DNA of 56,075 nt. It comes from Alphaproteobacteria bacterium. Lineage in GTDB: Bacteria > Pseudomonadota > Alphaproteobacteria > SMXS01. The notes beneath the pieces were generated by a model that made no database searches, was not told where the DNA came from, and saw nothing but the letters and a program-made list of their open reading frames with translations. The stretch is from assembly GCA_028284945.1 (NCBI GenBank), contig JANQQJ010000010.1:1-56075 (forward strand). Direction: 5' to 3'. Position numbers and translations under genes: made by a program. Shown piece after piece: positions 1 to 8,358 of the stretch (its first letter is position 1; each line of letters opens with the position of its first letter).

Positions 1-369
1 CAGGACCAGTGGCCTGTCGTCTTTCTGCTCGCCAGGGACCGCTATAAAGGCCGCACTGAACAGCCCTTCGCGCGTGCCCGACACCGGTAGGATATGCCGG
101 TCTGGGTCGATGTCGTCGAGGCCATAGCGGCGCTCAAGCCAGCCAGCCACGGCCCGTTGCCAGGCCGGGGTGCCCTGGATGGGGGGATATTGTGCATAGA
201 GGCTTTCATGCGCGCGCAGTGCTTCGCCGATCAAGGCCGGCATCGGATGCTTTGGTTCCCCGATGGTGAGGTTTAGCGGATCGGTTCGGCCCGCCGGCAG
301 ATCGTCCAGTAGCGCACGAAGCTGGCTCCAGGTATGTCCGGGAAGCTGGGTCAGTCTGGGATTAAGCAC
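1..369 (-). CDS. dapC: Class I/II aminotransferase, DapC type (N-terminal part, runs off the window)
   Basis: 123 codons are open from a GTG at 369 to the window edge, with an in-frame TGA two codons upstream of that GTG. The N-terminus (LNPRLTQLPGHTW, then the LTIGEPKHPMPALIGEAL and QYPPIQGTPAW regions and a GTREGLF motif) matches the alphaproteobacterial PLP-dependent N-succinyldiaminopimelate aminotransferase family. That enzyme makes N-succinyl-diaminopimelate in the lysine and peptidoglycan pathway. The PLP lysine lies in the missing part. The exact substrate is inferred; other class I/II aminotransferases share this fold. Confidence 0.75.
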   Translation of the reverse strand, partial: MLNPRLTQLPGHTWSQLRALLDDLPAGRTDPLNLTIGEPKHPMPALIGEALRAHESLYAQYPPIQGTPAWQRAVAGWLERRYGLDDIDPDRHILPVSGTREGLFSAAFIAVPGEQKDDRPLVL

Positions 370-450
370 CGGTCAAACCGGAACAAATGCAAAACATGCG
401 GCACTGTACCGGGGCGCGGACTCTGGCACAAGCCGGAAGCTGGGCAGGAA

Positions 451-476
451 AAAGGGGCGGCAGATGCCGCCCCTTT
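451..476 (-). terminator. Rho-independent terminator after the first ammonium transporter
   Basis: A perfect 11-bp inverted repeat (AAAGGGGCGGC with a four-base loop). Read on the minus strand it is followed by a run of five T. It lies 18 bp after the stop of the amt gene ending at 494. Confidence 0.85.
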
Positions 477-493
477 GTGAAGCCTATGGACGC

Positions 494-1723
494 TTAGCGT
501 GTGCTCAGATCGTCCTCGGGATAGGCACCGATATTGTGCAGCGCCAGGTCGGCCCCGCGGAACTCGTCCTCTTCAGACATCCTGAAGCCGATGGTTGCCT
601 TGATCGCGCCATAGACCAGGAACCCGACGACTAGGGCAAACACCACCCCGGCCAGGCTGCCGATCAACTGGCTCATGAAGCTGACACCACCCAGGCCACC
701 CAGGGCTTCTGACCCGAAGATGCCGGCGGCAATACCGCCCCACAGGCCGCACAGGCCATGTAGCGGCCACACACCCAGCACGTCATCGATCTTCCACTTG
801 TTCTGACATAGGGTGAAGAAGATCACGAAAATCGCCCCGGCACCGGCGCCCACCACAAGCGAGCCGATGGGGTGCATGACGTTCGATCCGGCACAGACCG
901 CAACGAGGCCGGCCAGGGCGCCATTGTGGACAAAGCCGGGGTCGTTCTTGCCGACGATGAAGGCCGCCAGCACACCGCCTGCCATGGCGAGTAGCGAGTT
1001 CACCGCGACCAGGCCGTCAATGCCGTCAAGCGCCTGTGCGCTCATCACGTTGAAGCCGAACCAGCCGACGCACAGGAACCAGGAACCCAGCGCGAGGAAC
1101 GGAATGTTGGAGGGTGGAATGCCAACCACCGAACCGTCCGAGCGGTAACGGCCCTGCCGCGCGCCCAGGGTGATGACGGCGCCCAGGGCAATCCACCCGC
1201 CCACACCATGAACAACGATTGAGCCGGCGAAGTCATTGAACGCCGCGCCAAAGGTGGCCTCAAGCCAGCCTTGGAACCCGAAATTGCCATTCCAGATCAC
1301 ACCCTCAAAGAATGGATAGGCGATGCCGACAATGACCGCGGTTGCAACCAGCTGCGGTACAAAGCGCGCGCGCTCGGCGATACCGCCGGAAATGATTGCC
1401 GGGATGGCGGCTGCAAAGGTCAGCAAGAAGAAGAATTTGACCAGATCATAGCCGCTGCCACCGAAAGGTGATCCTTCGGCGGAGCCATTCAGCATCGCGG
1501 CATCCAGAAGGAAACTGGTGCCATAGGCAACCATGTAGCCGACAAAGAAATAGGCGATGGTCGACATACAGAAATCGACCAGGATTTTCATCAGCGCGTT
1601 GACTTGGTTCTTCTTGCGGACGGTGCCGACTTCAAGAAAGGCGAACCCGCCATGCATCAGGAAAACGAGGATCGCTCCCATCAGCACAAAAAATACGTCG
1701 GCCCCTTGTACGGTGGCTTCCAT
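494..1723 (-). CDS. Ammonium transporter (Amt family), first copy
   Basis: 409 residues, the usual Amt length, with about eleven hydrophobic segments and no cleavable signal peptide. The DFAG..VVHGVGGW segment and the later PLHGLCGLWGG segment carry the two pore histidines of the family. The C-terminus GFRMSEEDEFRGADLALHNIGAYPED is the conserved cytoplasmic tail that contacts GlnK in related transporters. It imports ammonium across the inner membrane. It is transcribed alone, from a sigma-54-like promoter at 1799-1813, and ends at a strong terminator. Its sequence differs considerably from the GlnK-linked copy at 2064-3395, so it is a distinct paralogue rather than a recent duplicate. Confidence 0.93.
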   Translation of the reverse strand: MEATVQGADVFFVLMGAILVFLMHGGFAFLEVGTVRKKNQVNALMKILVDFCMSTIAYFFVGYMVAYGTSFLLDAAMLNGSAEGSPFGGSGYDLVKFFFLLTFAAAIPAIISGGIAERARFVPQLVATAVIVGIAYPFFEGVIWNGNFGFQGWLEATFGAAFNDFAGSIVVHGVGGWIALGAVITLGARQGRYRSDGSVVGIPPSNIPFLALGSWFLCVGWFGFNVMSAQALDGIDGLVAVNSLLAMAGGVLAAFIVGKNDPGFVHNGALAGLVAVCAGSNVMHPIGSLVVGAGAGAIFVIFFTLCQNKWKIDDVLGVWPLHGLCGLWGGIAAGIFGSEALGGLGGVSFMSQLIGSLAGVVFALVVGFLVYGAIKATIGFRMSEEDEFRGADLALHNIGAYPEDDLSTR

Positions 1724-1798
1724 TGATCTTCTCCCTATCCTTCTCCCAGTGGCCAGGGATTGTGCAATCGTCTGGCCGGTCTCTCAGGGATAGGTAAA

Positions 1799-1813
1799 CC
1801 AAGAACCGTGCCA
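1799..1813 (-). promoter_or_regulatory. Sigma-54-like promoter of the first amt gene
   Basis: Minus-strand TGGCACGGTTCTTGG fits the -24/-12 consensus TGGCACG-N4-TTGC except that the last base is G. The first 14 bases are identical to the element in front of glnK (3841-3855). It lies 76 bp upstream of the ATG at 1723, which predicts a leader of about 65 nt. No clear NtrC half-site pair was found in the sequence between this site and 1904. Confidence 0.75.
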
Positions 1814-1904
1814 GTTTTGAGGGCTACGCCACTTTTGGCCGGAATCGTAAGGGGTTAAGGACCGTTGCGGCCGAGCGGCAAAAGCGCTGATATGCCGTGA
1901 AAAT

Positions 1905-1958
1905 GCCTAAAAATTAGGCCGGGCCCGCTCAAGACGATGAAATCTTAAGCGGGCCCGG
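1905..1958 (-). terminator. Terminator after the glnK-amt operon
   Basis: An 11-bp inverted repeat (CCGGGCCCGCT at 1919-1929, complement at 1948-1958) flanks a short AAGA..TCTT inner pair. On the minus strand it is followed by GCCTAATTTTTAGGC, itself a small hairpin with a T-rich loop. It sits about 105 bp after the amt stop at 2064. With the sigma-54 promoter, it accounts for the 340-bp gap at 1724-2063; nothing else is evident there. Confidence 0.7.
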
Positions 1959-2063
1959 TTGCCCCGAAGGGCGTCCGGCTGGGAGAAGCCGGGGAGAGTA
2001 TTTTGGGATGGTGGCCTAGAAACGTTGCGGCAGACCGCGCTGTCTCCAGGCCGACCCCCTCCG

Positions 2064-3395
2064 TTACATGATGGTCTGCGACCCTTTGCCGAATTCGGGA
2101 TAGGCTTCCATCCCCAGCTCGGCATAGTCGCCACCTTCGTGCTCGTCCTCTTCACTCAGGCGAATGCCCATGGTCATTTTCAGGACCATCCAGACAATCA
2201 GGCTGACGATGAAGACAAAGGCACCGATCGCAAGGATACCCGTGATCTGCGGACCAAACGACACGTCGCTATTGGTCAGCGGCACGGCCAGCGTGCCCCA
2301 GATGCCGGCGAACAGGTGAACCGGGATGGCACCAACCACGTCATCGATCTTCAGCTTGTCGAGCAGCGGCACCGCGAAGACGACGATCACGCCACCGACA
2401 CCACCAATCAGGATCGACTGGCCGATGGTCGGGGTCAGCGGTTCTGCCGTGATCGATACCAGACCGGCGAGTGCGCCGTTCAGCGCGAAGGTCAGGTCGA
2501 CCTTCTTATAGAGCACTTTGGCCAGCAGGATCGACGCGACGACACCGCCTGCGGCTGCAGCATTGGTGTTGGCGAAGATGTTGGCGATTGCAGCGGCATC
2601 GACGGCGCTGCCCATGGCGAGCTGCGAGGCGCCGTTGAAGCCGAACCAGCCAAGCCACAGGATGAATGTGCCCAAGGTCGCCAGCGGCAGGCTGGAACCC
2701 GGCATCGCATTGACCCGGCCGTCCGGACCATATTTGCCTGTCCGTGCACCCAGCAGGATGGCGCCCGCCAGCGCGGCCCAACCACCTGTCGAGTGAACCA
2801 GGGTTGACCCGGCGAAGTCGGAGAAGCCCATGTCATCGAGCCAGCCGGCACCCCATTCCCAGGAGCCCTGGATCGGGTAAATGATGCCGGTCAGGATGAT
2901 GACGAAGATGAAGAAGGGGAACAGTTTAACGCGTTCGGCCAGGGTGCCGGAGACGATGGAAGCCGCCGTGGCGACAAACACCATCTGGAAGAACCAGTCG
3001 GAAGAGGCCGAGTAACCGGCGGAGAAGTCACCGGCTTCAATGGCGGCGTCATCAGGTGTCCAGAAGAAGCTGAACGGCGCCAGGAACTGGTTGCCATCAT
3101 CGCTGATGCCGTACATCAGATCGTAGCCGATCAGGTAGTACATAATGCCGGCGAGCGAATAGAGCCCGATATTCTTCAGGCACATGGTGGCGACGTTCTT
3201 GGACCGGGTGAGCCCGGCCTCCAGCATGCAGAAGCCTGCAGCCATCCACATCACCAGGAAGCCGCCGATCAGGAATAGCAGCGTGTTGAAGATGAATTGC
3301 GACTCATCCGACACCGCGGCCGCAGCGGGCGTCGTCAGCGCCATGGCGCCGGTTGCAACCGCGCCAAAGGCCAAAAGTTTGTTGGTTTTTGTCAT
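2064..3395 (-). CDS. amtB: Ammonium transporter AmtB, GlnK-linked copy
   Basis: 443 residues. An N-terminal signal-like segment (residues 1-27, ending TTPAAAA) precedes the Amt core. The DFAGSTLVHSTGGW and IPVHLFAGIWG motifs carry the twin pore histidines. The tail GIRLSEEDEHEGGDYAELGMEAYPEF is the GlnK-docking region of the family. It transports ammonium and is expected to be blocked by unmodified GlnK when nitrogen is plentiful. It lies 25 bp downstream of glnK on the same strand, the classic glnK-amtB operon, so it should be transcribed from the sigma-54-like promoter at 3841-3855. Confidence 0.95.
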   Translation of the reverse strand: MTKTNKLLAFGAVATGAMALTTPAAAAVSDESQFIFNTLLFLIGGFLVMWMAAGFCMLEAGLTRSKNVATMCLKNIGLYSLAGIMYYLIGYDLMYGISDDGNQFLAPFSFFWTPDDAAIEAGDFSAGYSASSDWFFQMVFVATAASIVSGTLAERVKLFPFFIFVIILTGIIYPIQGSWEWGAGWLDDMGFSDFAGSTLVHSTGGWAALAGAILLGARTGKYGPDGRVNAMPGSSLPLATLGTFILWLGWFGFNGASQLAMGSAVDAAAIANIFANTNAAAAGGVVASILLAKVLYKKVDLTFALNGALAGLVSITAEPLTPTIGQSILIGGVGGVIVVFAVPLLDKLKIDDVVGAIPVHLFAGIWGTLAVPLTNSDVSFGPQITGILAIGAFVFIVSLIVWMVLKMTMGIRLSEEDEHEGGDYAELGMEAYPEFGKGSQTIM

Positions 3396-3420
3396 TGTTT
3401 TACTCCGTGAGTGCTGTTGG

Positions 3421-3768
<348 letters not shown>

Positions 3769-3840
3769 CTATGCCTCGTGGATCGAACTATTTTTGGAAA
3801 GATGCCCGGGTGTATCCCGCGCCCTTCACCGATCTACGAG

Positions 3841-3855
3841 TCAAGAACCGTGCCA
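3841..3855 (-). promoter_or_regulatory. Sigma-54-like promoter of glnK-amtB
   Basis: Minus-strand TGGCACGGTTCTTGA has the -24 GG and -12 G at the exact sigma-54 spacing; only the final consensus C is replaced (A here). It lies 82 bp upstream of the glnK ATG. The shared 14-mer in front of the other amt gene makes chance unlikely. NtrC-type enhancer control is inferred from the gene content. Confidence 0.8.
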
Positions 3856-3913
3856 GAATCGGAAATTGGTTAATAAAACGTTGATTCTAATAGATAAAAA
3901 TTCTCGAATTGAC

Positions 3914-3932
3914 GTGACGCGCTGTGCGTCAC
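3914..3932. promoter_or_regulatory. Inverted repeat upstream of the glnK promoter
   Basis: GTGACGC and GCGTCAC form perfect 7-bp arms around five bases. The element is about 60 bp upstream of the -24 box, a plausible position for an enhancer-binding protein. The arms do not match the canonical NtrC half-site well, so the binding protein is unknown. Confidence 0.4.
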
Positions 3933-3983
3933 CCGCCCGTCAGATGCACATAGTTTAATCACCATGGGAAACGAGGCTAAATA

Positions 3984-4002
3984 TTGTGCAAATTTTGCAC
4001 AA
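3984..4002. promoter_or_regulatory. 19-bp perfect palindrome between glnK and the UbiH-type gene
   Basis: TTGTGCAAA-T-TTTGCACAA is a perfect odd-length palindrome between the divergent units. It could be an operator for either direction. Its GTGC..GCAC polarity is opposite to the usual NtrC site. It lies upstream of the chosen start of the hydroxylase gene (4046). Confidence 0.4.
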
Positions 4003-4045
4003 AATCCTCGTAGACAATGAGGATGAGCAGCGCGAGATTGTGTGG

Positions 4046-5263
4046 ATGAGCAATTCCGGGCCTTTTCATGTTCTGATTGTTGGCGGCGGCATGGCCGGTT
4101 TGACCCTGGCGGTGGCGCTTGGTCGATCCGGCCTTGATGTTGTGTTGATTGATGCGGTTGACCTGAAAGATACGGTGGCCCCCGATTTCGACGGCCGCGT
4201 GACCGCGATTGCCTACTCGTCCTGGCAGATGCTGCGGGCCATCGATGCCTGGGACGGGATGGCGCCCCAGGCGGAACCCATTCTTGATATTCGGGTAACG
4301 GATGCTGCAGCGCCGGTCTTTCTCAACTTCGATCATCGGGACCTGGGGCGCGATCCTTTCGGTCAGATGGTCGAAAATCGCCATATCCGGGGCGGATTGA
4401 TCGAGGCTCTCGAAGCCATGCCCACTGTGTCCGTGATCGCACCGGCAAAGGTCGATCGGCTGGACCGGGAAGCGACAGGTGCAGTTGCACATCTATCCGA
4501 TGGCCAGCAGGTCAAGGCATCCCTGGCTATCGCTGCAGACGGCCGGTCCTCGCGGCTGCGTGAGGCCGCCGGCATTAAAACCGTCGGGCACCGCTATAAT
4601 CAAACCGGCATTGTCACCACGGTCGAGCACGAAAGACCCCATCATGGCATTGCCCATGAACGGTTCTTGAAACCGGGGCCGTTTGCCATTCTGCCGTTGC
4701 AGGGCAACAGGTCATCGCTGGTTTGGAGCGAAGAGCCCGACGTGGCCTCGACGATTCTCAAGCTGGATGATGAGGCGTTCGATCAGGAAATTGCCCGCCG
4801 GTTCGGCGGTTTTATGGGCGCGGTTCACGCCACCGGGCCTCGGTTTGGCTATCCTTATGCGGTGCACGTGGCCGAGCGGTTCGCCGATACAAGGCTGGCG
4901 CTGGTCGGCGATGCAGCGCACGGTATTCACCCGATTGCCGGTCAGGGCCTTAATCTGGGCTGGCGCGATGTGGCAGCGCTTGCCGAACTCGTGACCGATG
5001 CGGCACGGCTGGGCCTTGATGTGGGCGCGGGCGATGTGCTCGACCGGTATGACCGGTGGCGCCGGGTCGATACGCTGACGCTTGCGACTGTCACCGATAG
5101 TCTCAATGCGCTGTTTTCCAACGATATCGCGCCTGTGCGGGTTGCCCGCGATATCGGCGTCGCAGCCGTTCAGCGCATGGGGCCGCTCAAGCGGTTCTTT
5201 ATGGAACATGCGCGCGGCACGGTCGGTACGCTGCCGCGGCTATTGAAGGGCGAAGCGCTCTAA
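4046..5263 (+). CDS. UbiH/UbiF/VisC/COQ6-family FAD-dependent hydroxylase
   Basis: 405 residues from the ATG at 4046. An upstream in-frame ATG at 3986 lies inside a palindrome and adds residues atypical of the family. The N-terminal FAD-binding motif is VLIVGGGMAGLTLAVALGRSG. A second motif, GDAAHGIHPIAGQGLNLGWRDVAAL, is the signature of ubiquinone-biosynthesis ring hydroxylases. The protein is a flavin monooxygenase expected to hydroxylate the ubiquinone ring precursor at the membrane. Which ring position it attacks (UbiH, UbiF or UbiL-like) cannot be told from sequence here. Other ubiquinone genes in the window, ubiX and COQ9-type, are not adjacent. Confidence 0.88.
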   Translation: MSNSGPFHVLIVGGGMAGLTLAVALGRSGLDVVLIDAVDLKDTVAPDFDGRVTAIAYSSWQMLRAIDAWDGMAPQAEPILDIRVTDAAAPVFLNFDHRDLGRDPFGQMVENRHIRGGLIEALEAMPTVSVIAPAKVDRLDREATGAVAHLSDGQQVKASLAIAADGRSSRLREAAGIKTVGHRYNQTGIVTTVEHERPHHGIAHERFLKPGPFAILPLQGNRSSLVWSEEPDVASTILKLDDEAFDQEIARRFGGFMGAVHATGPRFGYPYAVHVAERFADTRLALVGDAAHGIHPIAGQGLNLGWRDVAALAELVTDAARLGLDVGAGDVLDRYDRWRRVDTLTLATVTDSLNALFSNDIAPVRVARDIGVAAVQRMGPLKRFFMEHARGTVGTLPRLLKGEAL

Positions 5264-5313
5264 GGCCACCCCTGCCCGCGATGTTCTGACTGGTGATACC
5301 GGTTGATCGGTCT

Positions 5314-5646
5314 ATGTGGAAACCTAAGGATGTCAATGTCGGCGTCCGGTTGGCGGCGGCATTGATGTCTTTATTGCTTCAAATATGTGGTCTTGTGCTC
5401 ATTATATTGGGTGCGTTGACGGTACCGCTGCCGGTCCCCACAGGACTTGTTCTCATGGTCCTGGGGCTTTCGCTGTTGCTTTCTTCCAGCCCCGCAGTAC
5501 TTCGCGCCGTCCGCCGATACCGCCGGACCAACCCGAAATTCGATGGCGTACTCAAGAAAGCGCGTGTCAAAATGCCGGGTGCCATGGGCAAGCCGCTGCG
5601 GCGGTCAGAGCCCTGGCGCTTCAAGCCACCACCACCGGGCCCCTGA
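5314..5646 (+). CDS. Small membrane protein of unknown function
   Basis: 110 residues from the ATG at 5314; an alternative GTG at 5293 adds seven. Two hydrophobic segments (about residues 12-36 and 42-60, separated by PLPVPTG) are followed by a basic tail rich in Arg, Lys and Pro. The predicted arrangement is a two-helix hairpin in the inner membrane with a cytoplasmic basic C-terminus. It follows the hydroxylase gene by 50 bp on the same strand. I do not recognise the family. Confidence 0.6.
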   Translation: MWKPKDVNVGVRLAAALMSLLLQICGLVLIILGALTVPLPVPTGLVLMVLGLSLLLSSSPAVLRAVRRYRRTNPKFDGVLKKARVKMPGAMGKPLRRSEPWRFKPPPPGP

Positions 5647-5663
5647 ACGATACCTTGCTGAAC

Positions 5664-5748
5664 AAAAAAAGGGGCCGCCCGGCTTTCGCGGAGCGGCCCA
5701 AGTTTAGGGAGGTAGTAACCGGCCGAGGGAGGGGAAAGGCCGGTTACA
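5664..5748 (-). ncRNA. Candidate small RNA, copy 1 (anti-Shine-Dalgarno-like motif plus terminator)
   Basis: Read on the minus strand: a TATATA -10-like box at 5754-5759, a 10-bp hairpin (GTAACCGGCC/GGCCGGTTAC, 5715-5747) whose 13-base loop is TTTCCCCTCCCTC, an unpaired CCTCCCTAAACTT linker, then a GC-rich terminator hairpin and seven T (5664-5670). The linker, the start of the terminator stem and the TTTTTTTGTTCAG end recur at 55764-55862. Pyrimidine CCTCCC segments exposed in loops or linkers are typical of alphaproteobacterial small RNAs that pair with ribosome-binding sites. It lies 78 bp after the stop of the DUF1192 gene, so it could also be made from that mRNA's 3' end. Confidence 0.6.
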
Positions 5749-5825
5749 GGTTCTATATAGGGACTATTTCTGAACGCACCATTAACAAAGATGTGATCGG
5801 CCCGTGTACCGGGCTTCAACGGGCG

Positions 5826-6017
5826 TCAGCTGAACAGTTTTTCGGCTTCGGACTGCCCGGATTCCTTGCCGTCGATGGCCTGCTTCGTCCGGGTGATTTC
5901 GGCCTCTAGAAGCTCAATCCGCTCTTTCAGTTCGTATACGGACAGATCATCGAGGGATTCCTTGGCCAACGCCTCAGCGGCGGTGGGTTGCTTGCGCGGC
6001 AGATCGTCCAAATCCAT
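5826..6017 (-). CDS. DUF1192 family small protein
   Basis: 63 residues from the ATG at 6017, preceded by GGAG at good spacing. The sequence MDLDDLPRKQPTAAEALAKESLDDLSVYELKERIELLEAEITRTK is the typical DUF1192 pattern: a short acidic start, then a heptad-like helix. It is a small cytosolic protein conserved in Alphaproteobacteria, with no known function that I can name. It is divergent from the oxidoreductase gene at 6095. Confidence 0.85.
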   Translation of the reverse strand: MDLDDLPRKQPTAAEALAKESLDDLSVYELKERIELLEAEITRTKQAIDGKESGQSEAEKLFS

Positions 6018-6094
6018 CGCCGTTCTCCATTGGTTTGATTCGGCAACTCGCTTTATGTTGCCTGCAACAATAGTTGAAAACGAGGAGCGCCTAA

Positions 6095-7093
6095 ATGGCT
6101 GACCTGCCCGCAACCGCCCCTGCCATTGTCGTTACCGAACCCGGGGGGCCTGAAAACCTGAAACTTGACCACGTACCGGTACCGCAGCCAGGGCCTGGCG
6201 AGGTGTTGATCCGGGTGCGTGCGGCAGGGCTGAACCGGGCTGACTCAGTGCAGCGTGAGGGCAACTACCCACCGCCACCGGGCGCTTCTGACATTATGGG
6301 CCTGGAATGTGCGGGCGAAATCGCTGCGCTGGGCGACGGTGTAACCGGTTTTCAAATCGGTGACGGCGTTTGCGCACTGCTAGCTGGCGGTGGCTACGCC
6401 ACCTATTGCGCGGTGCCAGCGGTCCAGGTGCTGCCGCTACCCAAGGGCTTCGACATGGTTCAAGGCGCGGCGATCATGGAAACCTTCTGCACGGTCTGGA
6501 CCAATGTGTTCGACCGCGGCCGGCTGCAGGCCGGGGAGCGGTTTATGGTCCATGGCGGGTCTTCGGGGATCGGCACCTCGGCGATCATGCTGGCCAAGGC
6601 GCGTGGTGCGGAAGTCTATGCCACGGCGGGCTCCGCTGAAAAGTGCAAGGTCTGCGAGGATCTGGGGGCCAAGCGGGCGATCAACTACCGCGAAGAAGAC
6701 TTTGTCGAGGTGATCAAGCAGGAAACGGGGGATGGTCTCGACGTTATTCTCGACATGGTGGGCGGGGATTATCTGGCCAAGGATCTGACCTTGCTGCGGA
6801 TGGAAGGCCGGCATGTCAGCATCGCCTTCCTGCAGAGCCCGATGGCCGAAATTTCCATCGTGCCGATCATGCTGAACCGGTTGACGGTGACCGGGTCCAC
6901 CCTGCGGACACGCACACCGGCACAGAAGGGTGAGGTGGTCTCCGCCGTCCATGATCAGGTCTGGCCATTATTCGAGAACGGCTCGATCAAACCGGTCATC
7001 GATTCAACGCTGCCGCTGGCCCAGGCCGCCGACGCGCAGCGCCGCATGGAAACCAGCGCTCACATTGGCAAGATCATCCTGACGGTCGACTAG
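6095..7093 (+). CDS. NAD(P)H-dependent quinone oxidoreductase (PIG3-like, zinc-free MDR)
   Basis: 332 residues with GAGGAG eight bases before the ATG. The MDR fold is seen in VLIRVRAAGLNRADSVQREGNYPPPPG and the nucleotide-binding HGGSSGIGTSAIMLAKARGAEVYATAG. The structural and catalytic zinc cysteines are absent, as expected for the quinone reductase branch. It should catalyse NADPH-dependent reduction of quinones or enones in the cytosol. It is followed five bases later by the small kinase gene, suggesting a two-gene operon. Confidence 0.88.
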   Translation: MADLPATAPAIVVTEPGGPENLKLDHVPVPQPGPGEVLIRVRAAGLNRADSVQREGNYPPPPGASDIMGLECAGEIAALGDGVTGFQIGDGVCALLAGGGYATYCAVPAVQVLPLPKGFDMVQGAAIMETFCTVWTNVFDRGRLQAGERFMVHGGSSGIGTSAIMLAKARGAEVYATAGSAEKCKVCEDLGAKRAINYREEDFVEVIKQETGDGLDVILDMVGGDYLAKDLTLLRMEGRHVSIAFLQSPMAEISIVPIMLNRLTVTGSTLRTRTPAQKGEVVSAVHDQVWPLFENGSIKPVIDSTLPLAQAADAQRRMETSAHIGKIILTVD

Positions 7094-7097
7094 GGCG

Positions 7098-7610
7098 ATG
7101 GCCGCCCCAACCCTCATTGTCTTTGCCGGATTGCCGGGCAGTGGAAAGTCAACGCTGGCGCGCCTGCTGGCGGTGGAGGTCGGCGCCGTGCTGCTTCGCA
7201 TCGATAGTATCGAACAAGCGATCCGGGACGGCATCGGCGACCGGTTTGCCGGTCCTGAAGGGTATTTGGCGGCATATGCGGTCGCGGCGGACAATCTGAA
7301 GCTGGGCAGAACCGTTATTGCTGATTCCGTTAACCCGCTGGCGCTGACCCGGGCTGCCTGGCGGGCGGTGGGAGAAGACGCCCAGGCAAATGTTCAGGAG
7401 GTCGAGATCATCTGTTCCGATCCTGATGAGCATCGGCGGCGGGTCGAAACCAGGATAACAGACGTGCCCAACCTTGAACTGCCCTCATGGACCGACATCG
7501 TCGGGTCTGACTATCAGCCGTGGGACTCGGCGCGGTTGGTCATCGATACCGCCGGTCAAACCGAACAGGAAAGCTTTCAAGCTCTATTGGCGGTGCTGAG
7601 CAGCGGCTAG
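7098..7610 (+). CDS. AAA_33-type P-loop ATPase/kinase
   Basis: 170 residues. A Walker A motif GLPGSGKST at residues 11-19 opens the protein, and IDSIEQAIRDG and RTVIADSVNPL follow at the positions of the lid and Walker B regions. This architecture is typical of small zeta-toxin/gluconate-kinase-like phosphotransferases with unknown substrates. It starts four bases after the quinone oxidoreductase stop and is probably co-transcribed. No antitoxin-like partner is adjacent. Confidence 0.82.
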   Translation: MAAPTLIVFAGLPGSGKSTLARLLAVEVGAVLLRIDSIEQAIRDGIGDRFAGPEGYLAAYAVAADNLKLGRTVIADSVNPLALTRAAWRAVGEDAQANVQEVEIICSDPDEHRRRVETRITDVPNLELPSWTDIVGSDYQPWDSARLVIDTAGQTEQESFQALLAVLSSG

Positions 7611-7723
7611 TTGATCGTACCCCAAATCGCTTCATATTCTGCTCTTGGCAGCCTATAAGACGGGTTAATCACAACAGCATTGACTGATTAGCACGCGTCG
7701 ATGCGGCGCGTAGGAGAAAGACT

Positions 7724-8335
7724 ATGGCATTACCATTGATGCCCAAGGCAACCGCCGTTTGGCTGGTGGACAACACGACGCTGACCTTTCAGCAGATCGC
7801 CGATTTTTGCGGGCTGCACTCGCTTGAAGTGCAGGGCATCGCGGATGGCGAGGTCGCCCAGAACATTGTCGGCCTCGACCCGACCTCGAACCAGCAATTG
7901 ACGGCGGAAGAAATCGCCCGGTGTGAAGCCGATCCGGAAGCCCGGCTTGAAATTGCTGAATCGAATATGCCGGAACCGAAAAAGCGTAAGGGCCCGCGCT
8001 ACACGCCGGTATCGAAACGCCAGGACCGTCCCGACGCCATCGCCTGGCTGGTGCGCAATCACCCTGAACTGACCGATGCGCAGATCGGCAAGCTGTTGGG
8101 TACGACGAAGCCGACCATCGCCTCAATCCGTGATCGCACCCATTGGAATATGGCCAATCTGAAACCAACAGACCCAGTGTCCCTGGGACTGTGCACGCAG
8201 ATTGAACTGGACGCCGCAATCCAGAAGGCGGCAGAGCGGGTTGCAAAAGAAAAGCCTGATGTATCGGCACCGGACGCTGAACAGCCGGCGATCGATCTGG
8301 GCAGTGCGCCCCAGCCGGATATCAGTTTCGACTGA
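7724..8335 (+). CDS. trcR: DUF1013 cell-cycle regulator TrcR
   Basis: 203 residues with GGAGA six bases before the ATG. The N-terminus (MPKATAVWLVDNTTLTFQQIADFCGLHSLEVQGIADGE) and a second helix-turn-helix-like segment (DAIAWLVRNHPELTDAQIGKLLGTTKPTIASIRDRTHWN) are the DUF1013 signature. The family is restricted to Alphaproteobacteria, and I recall it being named TrcR, a cell-cycle transcriptional regulator. A basic linker KKRKGPRYTPVSKRQDRP joins the halves. The C-terminal 35 residues are acidic and low in complexity. It is flanked by gaps of over 100 bp and so is probably monocistronic. Confidence 0.85.
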   Translation: MALPLMPKATAVWLVDNTTLTFQQIADFCGLHSLEVQGIADGEVAQNIVGLDPTSNQQLTAEEIARCEADPEARLEIAESNMPEPKKRKGPRYTPVSKRQDRPDAIAWLVRNHPELTDAQIGKLLGTTKPTIASIRDRTHWNMANLKPTDPVSLGLCTQIELDAAIQKAAERVAKEKPDVSAPDAEQPAIDLGSAPQPDISFD

Positions 8336-8358
8336 TCAGCAGTGTCCGCTGATTTCGG

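Noticed and set aside
3986-4045. Upstream ATG for the ubiquinone hydroxylase
   Set aside because: It falls inside a perfect palindrome and adds 20 residues not expected before the FAD motif; the ATG at 4046 places GGGMAG at the usual distance from the N-terminus.
7098-7610. Zeta-toxin-like kinase forming a toxin-antitoxin pair
   Set aside because: No small antitoxin gene adjoins it, and it is coupled to a quinone oxidoreductase. The Walker A fold alone does not show toxicity.
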